This document shows, one piece after another, positions 34,916 to 47,151 of a stretch of DNA of 64,000 bases. Below the pieces are notes generated by a model. The model saw only the letters and a list, made by a program, of their open reading frames with translations. It did not search any database and had not been told where the DNA came from. Made by a program: the position numbers and the translations under genes. Position 1 is the first letter of the stretch. Each line of letters begins with the position of its first letter. Source of the stretch: Emmonsiellopsis sp. PD_33 (taxonomy: Eukaryota > Ascomycota > Eurotiomycetes > Onygenales > Ajellomycetaceae); contig JANTQF010000128.1 in NCBI GenBank assembly GCA_032988165.1, positions 28,486 through 92,485 on the forward strand, read 5' to 3'.

Positions 34916-36414
34916 TTGATCAGATTGCATTTGGAGTGGAAGAAGGAAATGGAACGATTATGCATGTCTCTTTTCTTCTCTTCTCTCTGTTCTTCCTTTC
35001 ATGAACCAACCCATTGCTTTTGTTTTTCGGTGTTTTTTTATACCTTTTTTTTTGGCTCTTTTAATCCCATTTCTTATATCCATGGTATTACATTATATTT
35101 TTGCAAAGTCCGAATTTTTTATGTATGTATGTTAGGCAGGAAAGGGATAAGCAAGCAAAAGACCTTGATGGATAAAGTTATAGGATGTACGGCAGGATTT
35201 CCTTAGCATTCAGGGGGGGAGGAAACCCCCCTTGTTCAGATTCAATCTCGACCTCATTTCATTTGTCTTTTTGGTTCAATTTACGCTTTTCCCTCTTTTG
35301 TTCAACGCAGTGTTCTACTCTATTCTAATCCCCCATTTCGTCATATATTATACATATTAACGACCATGAATCTTCTACCGGACATCATGTTTTTCTAGCC
35401 ATCTCTCTCTCTCTCTATGACATGGCATGGCAGAAAGCAACACAATTTGATATTTGAAATCTCCCTGCCTATTCAAAATATATCATAGTCAACTGTTCTA
35501 AGAGTGTCAATACACTTGGATACCGTGAACTCAATTCGAAAACAGGCTCCTCTGAGTCCACGCCTCCGTTGATCGCGCCACTGGCTGCGCTGAATGGATT
35601 GGATCTTGATGTTTCAGGGGTTAGGGCTGGTTAGGGCTGACCCGTGGACTAGGGCTAGGACACCCCAGAACGGCAATGGCAGCCCTAATTGGCTTGGCCT
35701 GAAGAGCATCCTATCCAGCCCCTGAGCGGCTGAGCCCCTGAGCTGGTTTTGATAAACATTTGCCTGCAGGATTCAGCAGTTCTGTTTATTCGACGCCAAC
35801 AGCGAGGAGGCATCTCTCCTAGTCAACTAAGGCGTGTCAACTAAGCTGTGTCCATCTGGTTGGTTAGGCTGTATTTATAACTCGGGATGTTGGTCCAGCA
35901 TCAACCCGCCTTCTCTACACAAATGTGCATGTTATGGAGTCCAATATAACAGAGTCCACCTGGCGAGCTTTAATTGTGCCTACCCTTTGGCTGCGGCAAT
36001 CAGACGAGCTGATTTCGACACTAAATCAGGAAATACCCAAGGCCTAGCAACTCTGTTTTGTCAGCAACCCTATCCATGCTGCACCCCTATCTCCTCGCCG
36101 ATGGTATAATTAGGGGACGGGGTTCGGATTCCCAAGACTCCTAGCAACAGTCCTGTGCATTTTCAAAGCATACGAGCCAATAATCACATCATATATGCTT
36201 TCAGACAACACCGCGGAGTATTTCAGCTTTTAGTCATGGCAGCATGGGGGAAAACCGAACACCCCGAGTTATTAATGGGCCCGCGGGAGAGGAAAGAATT
36301 CCATCATCCACTTTTTGCTCCATTTCTACCATCCGACTCCCAAGACTCGTTACTGATCTTCTTCGTGAGCTGGAGACAAGCGGTATGCGCCTCCGCTCTT
36401 CGTCTAACGCGGGC
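34916..36414. other. Gene-free interval
   Basis: A T-rich 3' region lies at 35020-35060, a CT repeat at 35402-35418, and two TTAGGG hexamers near 35617-35635 within GGTTAGGGCTGG-type sequence. No gene is supported. The downstream gene's frame is open from 36244. Confidence 0.4.
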
Positions 36415-37663
36415 ATGCCGCCGGCTTCTTATAGCACTGGGAGAACCCCTATTTCGCCCACTTCATACCAGCGGCCATCGCTCCCCTTTTTGTCTCTTCT
36501 CTTTCTCTCCGTTTGTATTTTCCTATCGTTGCCATCGATCACTATCGCCCAATCCGATAGGGACTGTTACTGGCCAAATGGGGTTCGAGACTCATCAACA
36601 AGTTCAGGCAAACTCGTGCCGTGCTCGAATGAGGGGATAAGTTCCTGTTGCAACCCCGGGGATGCGTGTATGGAGAATGGCCTATGCGGTGCATCATTTA
36701 TTGGAAACGTGGGTTTTTATTCCTAATTATCCGTACGATTCCCTTGCCGTCTATGGAATGGACATGTCCGTTTGAATCATAATACTCCAACAAACCTGCC
36801 CGGTATACCCATTGAGACTATTTATTTATTCATATATCTACCAGCTTTCAAAAACTAACCTCACGTGTATCAATAGCCATATCGAGGCGGCTGCACAGAC
36901 CCAAACTGGAGCGATGAAGATGCTTGTCCCAGCATGTGCAATGATTGTAAGCAGGGCGGTTCCCCCCATTCCCCCCCTTTCCCACCCCCTTTTTCCAATC
37001 CTCTCAACCTCGACCTCTACCACCCACCTCACCAATCTAACCAACACCACCACCACACATCAACCAGTCTACGAAAAACGCACAGCAGTTCTATTCCCCT
37101 GCCCCGCCAACGCCGACGGTGAATGGAAATGGTGGTGCGGCGACACAACCGGCGGCAGAACCTGCCACGAAGCCGACACCTCCACATTCTTCTTCTGGAA
37201 AAACGGCCCTATTGATCACATCGCCGGCGCCAGCCCGCCCGTATCCAGTGCAGTCACCAGTGACGCCTCGCTTTCCACGTCCACTTCTACTTCTACTCCC
37301 ACTTCCTCCACCGGATCCAACTTGCCTACCACCGTCAACCCTTCATCAAACCCTTCCCCCACGCCTGATCCAGAAAATAAAAACAATAATAGCAGTAGCA
37401 GTGACGATGGCGACATGGTGAAGAAAAGCACCCCAATCGCCGTCGGGCTGGGCGTGGGTGTCCCCCTTGTGCTGGTCGCGGCGTTTCTGGGCGTGATGTA
37501 TTATCGCGAGCGTGCGGCCAGGGTGAGGGTGGAGCAGTCTGCGGCTTTGCTGCGGGGTGGTGGTGCGGAATTCAAGTATCAGTATGGTGCAGGGGAGGGG
37601 ACGATGAGGTTGAATGAGCCGATGGAGTTGCCGGCGTCGGTTGTGCATGAGATGAGGTCATGA
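36415..37663 (+). CDS. Cysteine-rich secreted-type protein with one transmembrane segment
   Basis: Three exons, 36415-36708, 36877-36946, 37068-37663 (319 aa from this start). It has a hydrophobic signal-like stretch (LPFLSLLFLSVCIFLSLP), then a Cys-rich ectodomain: DCYWPNG, VPCSNEGISSCCNPGD, CMENGLC, RGGCTDPNW, DACPSMCND, FPCP, WWCGD and TCHE. A Ser/Thr/Pro-rich stalk, a single membrane helix (AVGLGVGVPLVLVAAFLGVM) and a short cytoplasmic tail with YYRERAARVRVEQ follow. The layout is common among uncharacterised Pezizomycotina surface proteins and resembles a wall or stress sensor; function is unknown. Exon 2 (70 nt) is needed to keep the Cys pattern. The start is uncertain: 36385 and 36244 are also in frame. 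Confidence 0.72.
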
Positions 37664-38231
37664 GATGAGGTGAAGATGGGGGGTCATATTCGTTGTTGTG
37701 TGTTTGTGCTTCTTATTACTAACTATATGTATATACATATACATGGTGTTTGGTTCCATTACTTGGGATGGAGAAAGGGGGGCGAGGTAGCGAGGGAGGA
37801 CAGGGGATGGCAGGATTGTTTCCTTGTCCTGTTAATATCGCGAGCCTCGAGCGGTTTCGTTCTATCTTTTGCTTGGAGTTGGGAGATCAATAAACTCCAT
37901 TCCAATGTCTGCTCATTAGCCGTTTCCAACCATTTGAAGCGGATCACTGAGCAACCCCGTCCTGGACATAATAGAAAATCTCTGAAAATTGCCTCCCATC
38001 AGCATGACCGACTAAATCCCGGCATAATCTGCACAGAAACGTGAGATGGCGAGCACTATATTAAAATGATTAGATATGTCAAGTCAAAAGGAAATGAAAA
38101 AAAAAAATGAAGGTGGTTACAAAAAATGAACGACAAGAATACAATTTACAATTTTCAATATTTTTCACATTTTTCAATCGAAATCTACGAAACCATTGCC
38201 CCCTAGTACATACATTATATAGTATCCCCTA
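37664..38231. other. Convergent gene-free interval
   Basis: No coding sequence is supported. It is AT-rich near 38095-38220 and separates the 3' ends of the membrane-protein and Atg6 genes. Confidence 0.4.
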
Positions 38232-39962
38232 TCAACGGCCCGGAACGATAGCAGCCGTGGGAGGCGCCGACGCACCTCCATGGTTCCCTGGATTCGTAAC
38301 ATTACTCGCATGGGCCAACAAATACTTACAACACGTAAGCGTACGCTTGCACGCGCGCGTCCACGTCTCGTCGTTCTGGTTGAATCCGAGTTTAATACTC
38401 GCGTCGCCTATCTTGTCTCGTTTGATCTCATAGGGAAGTTTGAAGCCGATGATCTGTGCCTGTAGGGCACGGACTGCGGGGGAATGTTCGTCCGTGTTGG
38501 CTTGGCGGGGATGTCGTTGGGACGACGGGGATTGGGGAGGTGAGGATATGCCTGTGGGTGTTGTTTCCACGTATTTGCCTATTTGGCGAAGGCATTCGAG
38601 GAAGGCGACCATGCCAGCATCAAATCGGCGATGGAGGCGGGGAAGGTTGAGGGGGAGGTCACCAGAGGAGTAGAGGTCTAAGGATGTTATTTTCGCGGGA
38701 GGAGAGGTGTCTGGTTGGTTTGTGCCGTGAGTGGCGCGATTAGGTGTGGTGTTGGGAGATGATTGGTTTGGCGGTTGTTGAGGGTATTCGATTTTGTCAA
38801 TTTTGGATGTAGAGCCCATGGGTTTTAGTCTGTATCCTTGGAATTGGAAACCAAGTTTCTCAGCGATGGTCGCTAGGAGGAGAAGCGTTTGCCCCCACGC
38901 GGCGTTTATCTCAGCCCATTCAACGGACGGATTTGCGAGGCGGCCAAGTCGTAGCCCGTTGATGGTCCCGAAGTATCCATCGTGGCTTATGCAGAAAGTG
39001 TCATTGTAGACGTTTGTACGCTGAAGCCGTTCGAGTTGTCGAGAGTCATGGTCGTATTTCATGTTCAAGCCATCTCGTTCATTCTGGAATTCGGATAGCG
39101 TCAACGCAAACCCGTTGCGCTCACGCCAAAACTGCTCCTCTTCTAGATCTAACTGACGCGACTCATCCTCTAATTCTGCAATCTCTATATCGACTGCAGC
39201 TTTTTCCTTCTCTAGTGCGAGAAGTTCCTGGAATGCCTTTTCTTCGGCTTGCACGGTAGCTTTGAGGTTATCCTCGGCAGCCTGCACTTCTTCTGGTGCC
39301 GGGATAGAATTATTCAAGTTTTTCAAAAATGATATGTATGCATCTCTCTCTTTCGTTGCCGTCTGGAGCCGTTTTTTTAGGCCGTCAACAAGCATATCAG
39401 TACATTCGGTACATATTGGATGGTCAATATCCGAACGTGCGGATATGATGTCAAATAGATGAGCAGTTTTCTCGATCTGATGAGAGTATGTCTGACCGTC
39501 ATCCACTGCTGACTGGGTATCTGGTATGCTTTGCGATCCTCTTTTCGACCCTTGACGGCCATAACCATTCACTGTTGGTGCAGCGTGCGCAGGTACAACT
39601 TGTGACTCGCTCAGCATCACAAATGACATACCGGGTCCATCTTTTACCCCCACTCGGGACTGCGCAAGAGATCCTGCAGAGTTATTTCGCGGTGCGGGGA
39701 GCGTCCTACTATAAACGGGGGAAGTAGCTCGTTGCGATACTTGATTGTATAGTTGTTGTCGTTCGGGGGGGAAGGGAGGGCGGGGGGCGGATTTGCTGGA
39801 AGGGTCCGGTAGCGACTTGCCAGTCGAGCCTGGCTCCTGTTAGCTTTCTGATAGATAAGTAGAAGAGCAAGACTCACCTATGAGGAGATCAAAGGCAGCT
39901 GGGTTGAGATCCTCGATGGACGCATCGACCTTCAGCGGAGTCCGGCACTTTTGACAATACAT
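38232..39962 (-). CDS. vps30: Atg6/Vps30 (Beclin 1), autophagy PI3-kinase subunit
   Basis: Two exons (minus), 39962-39878 and 39829-38232 (560 aa), over a 48-nt intron whose acceptor is GAGCCAG; that acceptor gives the expected phase and the stretch DLLIGSTGKSLPD. The protein opens MYCQKCRTPLKVD. It has a second CxxC (PICTECTDMLVDGL), a long coiled coil (about residues 190-310, rich in Glu/Lys/Gln), and the evolutionarily conserved domain with NDTFCISHDGYFGTINGLRLG and VEWAEINAAWGQTLLLL. The family subunit scaffolds Vps34 kinase complexes I and II for autophagy and vacuolar sorting. A Pro/Ser/Gln-rich insertion lies within the C-terminal domain. Divergent from Scm3. Confidence 0.94.
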
Positions 39963-40549
39963 GGTTGCGGCCCCAACGGGTTCCAACACTCATGGCTGAA
40001 GTTAACTAGCGGTAAGGGTATCGGAAGCTTGAGAAGCTATGTCCAGGCCTCGTCGAACATTCCAGGTCGTTTGTTGAGTGGTGTGCATGGCGAGGATGGA
40101 GGAGGTTGGCGGCAGGGACCGATGATGTCGCCTGAGGAGCTTGGTGGCCGATTAGATAAGGCGCGGCGCACGGTTGCCAAGTGAACTAAAGCGGCGAAAT
40201 AGCTTAATTGAGCCTCGACGATATCAACAAACAGTCTGCGGAGTCTGCGGAGTGCTCCAAGCAGCTGTTTTCCTTGCTTCTCGTGCCAGCCAATTCAAAT
40301 TTGCAGGTAAGATGGCTAGACCTATTCTATGTTGCTCTCTGGCCTTTCACTGACGCGGAGAAAGACTCTAGGATTCAACCAACCCTTTCCTCGATATCGG
40401 ATTTACCTCCCCGAGTAATAATGCAACCGCTGGCGACCCTTATTCTAGGCTACGAAATCACTTACACAAGCAATTTGCGAGCTTAATTGTTCATCCACGC
40501 GCTAAATCATAAATCCTCTTCTGAGTTCTATGCGCCTAAAGCTTTTGCC
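39963..40549. promoter_or_regulatory. Divergent promoter region, Atg6/Scm3
   Basis: The 587-bp region lies between the two divergent start codons. No ORF with support and no recognised element. Confidence 0.4.
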
Positions 40550-42655
40550 ATGGAGAGGCCGACGAAACGACCGCGCATATCGGAGCCCAGAGATGCGAAT
40601 ACATTCGGTGCGCCCCATGAAATAGACGTGAACGCCGCCCGCCAGGCGAACGATTTGCGCCTCAAATCTCGGTTCGAAGATATATTCGAAAAATATGGAA
40701 AGGACTTCGGCTCCGTTGGCGACGAGATTGACTTGGCAACGGGGAAGATCATTGTGAACAACGGACATATCGGGAGGATGAGAAATGAGCAGGATCTCGG
40801 CGAACCAGCGTGGAATTTGGCTGACCCATTTGGCGAGGACGATTGTAGCCTAGATGCGCGGGCTGAAGATCTCGATACTCTCACAAGGGGGAATGAAGTT
40901 GATTATACGGTACATGGACTACGGCATGGAGATGGTTTGGGATTTGGGAAGACCCTGCCAAACGTTTTCGATGGCGAACCTGAGTTATCGAATTTAGGCG
41001 GATGTCTGTTTGGGGAAAAATCATTTCGTGATGATGACATGCTCCAAGAAGCCCCAAGTGGCCCAGGGCTACCGTCGAGGCCTATAGATCCGCTCTGGGA
41101 AACTCCAGATATCGGCGAGAAGATTTTTAGCTCCTCTCCCGCCCCCCCAACTGTTGCGATCCCCGAGAGGAGACGAACTTCTTCGCCACCAAACGCAGGT
41201 TCAATCTGGGCTGTTCCACAAATCCGGCGGCGGAAAAAGCCACGAACAGGGAATAGAAAACCTTGTGGAGGATTACGCCTAGAAGAATCAGCAAAACCCA
41301 AAGACTCCGGCACTGCTTCGGATTCGGATGACCCACTGCAAGATGACTCTCCTCGGAAGTCAACACCGACAAAAGTTGGCAATTACATTAAAGCAAAGCC
41401 TTCTTCGGGTTCCCCCGATAGTCTAAAGCCTAATGGGCATATTGTCGAATATGTCCGACTGAAGTCGCCACCACTTAACGGAACAAACGGAATCCACGTA
41501 CCCATTCCATCGTCTGATGTTACCATTCAAAATCCATTGTCACCGGATCACGAGAAGCAAAGCTCCGAACCACCTGCAAAAGTCGAGGTTCAAGTAAATG
41601 ATTCCACCGAAAGGGAGATCCTATCGACGACAGAAATTGATGAACTCCCCAGAGATCTGGAATCACCCCAAATAACACCCCTACCGGAAAAGAATATCGG
41701 TTTACAAGCTAAGAGGCACCTGGAAAATGAGATACCACTCACCCTAGAAGTTGACAAGTCCTTGGGGAAAGAAGAACTGCTTCCACCAGTAACCTCATCG
41801 CCAGATCAAGCATCACAGCAGATAGCAGCCAAACGTTCTGTAGAACACGATACAGCAAACAAACCGGAATGTGATGCGGCCTTAGCGGAACAAGAATCAG
41901 TTCTACAAATGACAACCCCCAAAATGGACAAATGTTTGGGCGCTAAAGCCGAACATTTTACTCCTACTGAAATCAGGACCGTTTTAACCCAAAGGATATT
42001 ACGAAAACGACCATGGAAAGAGGTTCTACGCTCCGTACCAGAGAAGACCCCTGCACAAGTGAGACATTGGTACCATGTCCGCTTTACAGATATAAAGAAC
42101 TTTTCGTCGCGCATACCTTGGCCAGCGATGGACAAAACTAGGATGGGCGATCTGGCACGACAACCTGAAGTATCTTGGGAAACTTTGAAAACTGTATTCA
42201 AAGAGCGAGAGATTGGGGAACTAGAGCACGAATGGGCCGTGACATGTCTGGGTGAGGAAGCATGGACGAATTGTTGTAATTCGCCCAGACTGTCGGTCCA
42301 ACTTGAAAAAACAAAACTTCAAACGCCCCCCAATCTGCCGAGAAAGTTTCCAGCTTCGAAGTCGCCCTCACCCCTGAAATCCTCTCAAACAATTCAAGCA
42401 GTCCAATCTTCCCCTGCACCTCAGACGCCCAGAGTGTCTACCGCCACGCAATCTGACCGAATGGACGAAATATCTGATAGTGACGATCCCCTTTCCGAGG
42501 CTTTTGGGCTGGCATGGAGCGGGTCAGGATTATCAGCTATACAAATTGATACTCCCCCGAAACCACCGAATCCGCAGAATAGACGGAGCCCCTTGAAATT
42601 GGCAACCACACCATATGCTGCACGTTCTGAAAGAAAACAATCCCGTCTATCCTGA
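40550..42655 (+). CDS. scm3: Scm3/HJURP-type CENP-A chaperone with Myb-like C-terminal region
   Basis: Single exon, 701 aa. Residues about 34-75 (NDLRLKSRFEDIFEKYGKDF and DEIDLATGKIIVNNGHI) match the Scm3 domain (PF10384), which binds the centromeric histone H3 variant and deposits it at centromeres. The N-terminus is basic (ERPTKRPRI). A long acidic, Ser/Pro-rich middle follows. At about residues 469-515 a SANT/Myb-like helix set is visible (FTPTEIRTVLTQRI, PAQVRHWYHVRF), seen in filamentous fungal Scm3 as far as I recall and absent from short yeast forms. The C-terminus has basic and Ser/Pro motifs. Start is the ATG at 40550; no ATG precedes it in the open frame. Confidence 0.88.
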   Translation: MERPTKRPRISEPRDANTFGAPHEIDVNAARQANDLRLKSRFEDIFEKYGKDFGSVGDEIDLATGKIIVNNGHIGRMRNEQDLGEPAWNLADPFGEDDCSLDARAEDLDTLTRGNEVDYTVHGLRHGDGLGFGKTLPNVFDGEPELSNLGGCLFGEKSFRDDDMLQEAPSGPGLPSRPIDPLWETPDIGEKIFSSSPAPPTVAIPERRRTSSPPNAGSIWAVPQIRRRKKPRTGNRKPCGGLRLEESAKPKDSGTASDSDDPLQDDSPRKSTPTKVGNYIKAKPSSGSPDSLKPNGHIVEYVRLKSPPLNGTNGIHVPIPSSDVTIQNPLSPDHEKQSSEPPAKVEVQVNDSTEREILSTTEIDELPRDLESPQITPLPEKNIGLQAKRHLENEIPLTLEVDKSLGKEELLPPVTSSPDQASQQIAAKRSVEHDTANKPECDAALAEQESVLQMTTPKMDKCLGAKAEHFTPTEIRTVLTQRILRKRPWKEVLRSVPEKTPAQVRHWYHVRFTDIKNFSSRIPWPAMDKTRMGDLARQPEVSWETLKTVFKEREIGELEHEWAVTCLGEEAWTNCCNSPRLSVQLEKTKLQTPPNLPRKFPASKSPSPLKSSQTIQAVQSSPAPQTPRVSTATQSDRMDEISDSDDPLSEAFGLAWSGSGLSAIQIDTPPKPPNPQNRRSPLKLATTPYAARSERKQSRLS

Positions 42656-42855
42656 ATACTAATTATTTCCTGCCGCGAACGAATATGCACAGTTTGACGT
42701 GGACAGAGTTTCTATTGGCAAACATCGTTTAGCAACTCCCCCATTGGTTAACACTTGATGTACCGGTTTTCACCAGATTGTATCTTTATGGGACCTCTGA
42801 ACAATATTGATCATGTTTTCCCATTCAACCAACATATGTACATACTATTCTGTTA

Positions 42856-44530
42856 TTATTCCGTCGCATTGAGGACATCCTCAATTTTGGTATCCACGGC
42901 ACCTCCCACGTTTCCGGCCTGTTCCCAGAATTTTGATAAATGGCGGGTGCCTGAATCACACAGAATTGTCACAACCCTATGTCCGGGCCCCAACTTCATC
43001 GCCGTCTTGACCGCAGCGAAACCTGGTAAAACATCCTGTCAGCAATTTTCTCCCACAGGGAAAACGATGGTCAAATAAAAGAGACCAGAGACTCACAATT
43101 TACAGCACTGCTGCTCCCGACAAATATTCCATCTTTCTCCACTAACCACCGCGCCATTGCAATAGCCTGAGCATCCGTGACTCTAACCGCATCATCGATC
43201 AACTCTCTTCCTGCTTCGAAATTCGCAGTGACCCGGTTAATACCGATACCCTCGACGATGGTGTCCACCTGTCTCCGTCTTCTCGTGCCCTCGCGTTCCT
43301 TCACATCGAACATGACACCATACCGAATGCGATTGAAAAGCCCACTACCCTGGGGATCAGCCAGGACGACAGACATATCGGGTAGACGAGGTTTCAGGAA
43401 TCGCGCGATGCCAGATATCGTGCCTCCTGTTCCTGCACCTGCGACAAATGCATCCAGCTTGCCGCCGCACTGTGTGTAGATTTCCGGACCTGTGGTTCTG
43501 AAATGGGCCTGCCAGTTAGCTTCGTTTTCAAACTGGTCGGCGAAGAAGCCTCGTCCTTGTTTTGCTGCCGCGTGCGATGCAAGAATTTCAGCTTCTGGCG
43601 TTTCAGATACTTCATGTTCATGATGATGTACAGGCACACGGGCTGAGGATGAGCGGACTGGAGATGATTCTGGCGATGGAGAGTGAGATTTTGCGAGAGC
43701 TCGGGCGCGGTTTACGAAATGGCCTGTTTCTACGATCGGGGCGGGGGGCACACGGTCTACGACTGCCCCTAGTTTGAGGAGGAGATTTGACTTTTCTGTT
43801 GATTGGTCGGATGGCATGCAGCTGTTTGGTTGTATTAGTATATGAATGGGCGTTATTATCGAAGGCGTGAAATACAAGCAATGGAGAAATAAACATACAT
43901 ATGTGCCAGATATCCCCTGGCTCTAGCTAGCGTGGCGAGTGAGATCCCAGTGGATCCTACAGTGCCTTCATATATGGCGTCTCCGGAATAAGGATGAAGA
44001 AGGCCTTTTTCCTCTGCCTGATGTAGTGTTAGACCACTGGTGTCTTGAATATCATATAGGCGTCACGGCTCACCATTTGGATAATGCTTAAAGCCACCCG
44101 GTCTTTTGGGCTGTTGCCCGCTCCATTGAGAAACTATCAGACATGTTAGAGAATTAATTTCAGCATAAACAACTGCGAGATTGCTTCATAAAACAATGTT
44201 TTAACATACTTCAGCCTTTGCTAATATTTCACAACCCGTTGCCTCAGAAAGCGACTTGATCCGAAACAGCGGAGTGTTTCCAATACACCCCTCTATCCCG
44301 TCGACAATCGGAGGAGGCGCAGGTCTGCCAGGTAAACCGTACTGCACACCGTCTACTATTTCACCATTTTTTATTTCTATTCCCGTAAAATCCTGTGGCT
44401 CATTGCGACCTTTCCGCCGCCGCTGTTGGTAGTGGCGTTCCAGGTGTGGGTAGATGTCCTTGATGCCGAGGGCGAGAAGCACGCCAGCGAGGAACGCGGC
44501 GGAGATGTAGAGACGGGAATTGTCGGCCAT
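42856..44530 (-). CDS. Mcy1-type cysteine-synthase-like PLP protein, membrane-anchored
   Basis: Five exons (minus): 44530-44210, 44133-44074, 44017-43899, 43821-43097, 43022-42856 (463 aa). It has the fold type II PLP (cysteine synthase/OASS) signature: IGNTPL, the Lys-bearing NSPKDRVAL (exon 2), the EGTVGSTGISLA substrate loop, and AGAGTGGTISGIARF phosphate loop. An N-terminal hydrophobic helix (ISAAFLAGVLLALGI, about residues 8-22) precedes the domain, as in yeast Mcy1 (YGR012W), a mitochondrial outer-membrane protein. It carries an unusual insertion rich in Ser/Pro/His after VDRVPPAPIV (about 35 residues). Enzyme activity is uncertain: related yeast Mcy1 is not the main cysteine synthase. 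Shares its promoter with NDUFAF7. Confidence 0.9.
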
Positions 44531-44760
44531 GATCAATCAAAGCAATAGGGTACCATTGCAGGTATAAAATAAGGGGGCATATACATGGAGATGGGAGATA
44601 TCAACATAGAAGAAACAAGGAAGAAGCAACGATGATTTTTGCCAAGACAGATTCCGTCGAGAAGCTTGGGCCACCTCCGCTCCCAATACTTTTTCATCAC
44701 CAACTTCCAACCTCCGACCCCCCTCTCCGCACCGCCCGACCTCCCGCCCTGCTGGCAACA
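44531..44760. promoter_or_regulatory. Shared divergent promoter of two mitochondrial genes
   Basis: 230 bp separate the starts of the Mcy1-like gene and NDUFAF7. The NDUFAF7 frame is open back to 44632, so the promoter could be even shorter. Co-regulation is inference. Confidence 0.4.
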
Positions 44761-46437
44761 ATGGATTCGCCTGTTGTCGCACATATCTTCCGGCAGCTAT
44801 TTCGCCACAGAGGATGTCAGATCCCTCACCCGCACTCCTGCGTGCTTGCTCGCAACCCAATTCAGTCACGCGCGTCGCCAGTCCAGCAGCGCCGCACATA
44901 CGCCAACAAACCCACGCTCAAACGCAAGGACCCAGAGGATAATACCTTTTGGAAACACAGGACAGATGATTTCCCCGGGGATATGACCAAGGAGATGCGG
45001 GATTACCCGTTGGTGACGTCCACTGACCTCCGGCTACGTCCCAATCGACCCCGGCGTGTGAAGATGTTAGCCAGAGACTTTATTGAAGGTAAGTCGAATG
45101 CGCTTGCAGGAGGAATATCTAAGGATTTGTTTAGTTGACGGTCTTATTTTTCTTTTTTGTAGATAGTTTGTATAACCCGCATTACGGCTACTTCTCGAAG
45201 CATGCGACCATTTTCACACCCGGAGAGCCGTTCGATTTCAATAAAATGGATGATGGGCCCGAGTTCAATCGATTGGTTGGCCAGCGATATCAGGAGTTTG
45301 AGGACAAGTTGGATGCGCAAGAGTATAACGAGACTCGACAATTATGGCACACACCGACTGAGCTGTTTAAACCATACTACGGAGAAGCAATTGCCCGGTA
45401 CCTAGTCACGAATTATAAGCTGACGCTATTTCCCTACCACGATTTAATCATATACGAGATGGGAGCTGGCAACGGGACGCTCATGCTGAATGTTTTGGAT
45501 TATATACGAGACGTGGATCCGGAAGTCTACCAGCGGACGAAATTCAAGATCATAGAAATCTCCCCGGCGCTCGCCAGCGTCCAGCAGCAAAATCTCAACA
45601 ACTCGATCCATGCCAGCGGACACAAGGGACACGCGGAAATTATCAACCGCTCCATATTCGAATGGGATACCTACGTCCACTCACCATGCTTTTTCCTGGC
45701 GCTCGAAGTCTTCGATAACTTTAGCCACGACGCCATCAGATATGACCTAGAAACAGGCCAACCACGACAAGGGTGCGTGCTTATCGACACCAACGGCGAG
45801 TTCTACGAATACTACGTCCCGAACTTGGACAGTGTAGCGTCGAGGTACCTTCGAGTCCGAAAGGCCGCTGCGCGACGACCATTCCCCACCCCCCTCCGCT
45901 CGCCCCTTTTGAGAAAGATCCAATCATCTCTGCCCTTTGCGCCCAACATGACGTTGCCAGAATATATACCCACCCGATTAATGCAGTTCTTCGATATTTT
46001 GCACTCCTACTTCCCCGCCCATCGACTCGTCGCAAGTGACTTCAGCAGCCTCCCCGACGCAGCTCCTGGCTATAACGCCCCTGTTGTCCAGACACGGTAC
46101 CAGCGAAGAACCGTCCCCGTTTCAACTCCATTCGTAGGTTTATCCCCTTAAGCTTCTTTCCCCTACCTCCTCACTCACCATGCCCCAACAACAACAATAA
46201 CAAACGCTAACCCCGTCCCGCCCACAGGTCCACCAAGGCTACTTCGACATCTTCTTCCCAACCGACTTCCACCTCATGGAAGACGTCTACCGCGCCATCA
46301 CCGGCAAGCTGACGCGGGTATCCAGCCACGGCGATTTCTTGGAACGATGGGCATATGTGGAAGACACGGAGACGCGGAGTGGAGAAAACCCGCTGTTGAA
46401 TTGGTATAAGAATGCCAGTGTGATGACTACGGCGTGA
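44761..46437 (+). CDS. NDUFAF7-type mitochondrial arginine methyltransferase
   Basis: Three exons, 44761-45088, 45163-46133, 46228-46437 (502 aa). It belongs to the DUF185/Methyltransf_28 family (PF02636); human NDUFAF7 methylates an arginine of NDUFS2 during complex I assembly. Seen: an Arg/Ser-rich N-terminal presequence (HIFRQLFRHRG, RRTYANKP), the conserved DSLYNPHYGYFSKHATIF, the AdoMet loop IYEMGAGNGTLMLNVLDY, and FLALEVFDNFSHD. The C-terminal exon (VHQGYFDIFFPTDFHLMEDVY) completes the domain. Start at 44761 was preferred because it opens directly into the presequence; 44632 is a possible alternative only 102 bp from the divergent start. Confidence 0.92.
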
Positions 46438-47151
46438 TAGGTGGCGCCGCAAGTTTTTTGCGGAGAGTCAATGTAATTGATATATATATGTTCTCGTTGT
46501 CTGCAACCCTGGGAAATTTAAGCGTCTTTTTTTTTACCTTTCGTGGATCTTTATTGCCGTGAGTGATTGATAACCGGCCACCCCATATATTGACCAAAAG
46601 CGCAAACAGGGCTACAGACGAGGAAATAAATACCTTTGTTTTTTTGGAGCTGCGATACTTGTATATTATATCTTTTAGCTAGGTATTGGTGCTATTTTTT
46701 GGCGCAAGCTTACTTACAAGTATTTTTGCATAGCTAGCTATGAATCAATGTTAATTGCATAGATCCTAAGCTTGTGATGGGAGACTAGCGTCTATCTAAA
46801 CCCATTCGTTCAACTAGTTAGATCCAATGGTCAATGGAAGCCAAGTCGAGCACTGCTTCCATTTACCGTCGTTTGGCTCAGCCTATCCAATCGTATGTTA
46901 CGTTATCCGTAGACGATGGATAAAAAGAGCTAGACACTATTCATAAAGGCGTTGATTTCACTTTTGCAATCTAATAAAAACCCCGAAAGGCCTGTTTATA
47001 AAAAAAACAACGTGTGACAAGCAGGTAAAGTTATCCTATAACTCCGCCCGCCGCGCCAGATGTTATCATTAAAACGCTTAAAAAGAGAAAGAAAAAATTG
47101 TAACTATCCGTCTCCACTCCGGAACGTATCAACAGGGAGCTTGAGCTCCCT
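46438..47151. other. Convergent gene-free interval
   Basis: AT-rich, with no supported gene or RNA. It lies between the 3' ends of NDUFAF7 and Pal1. Confidence 0.4.

Noticed and set aside
35610..35660. TTAGGG copies as an interstitial telomere
   Set aside because: Only two isolated hexamers, not a tandem array.
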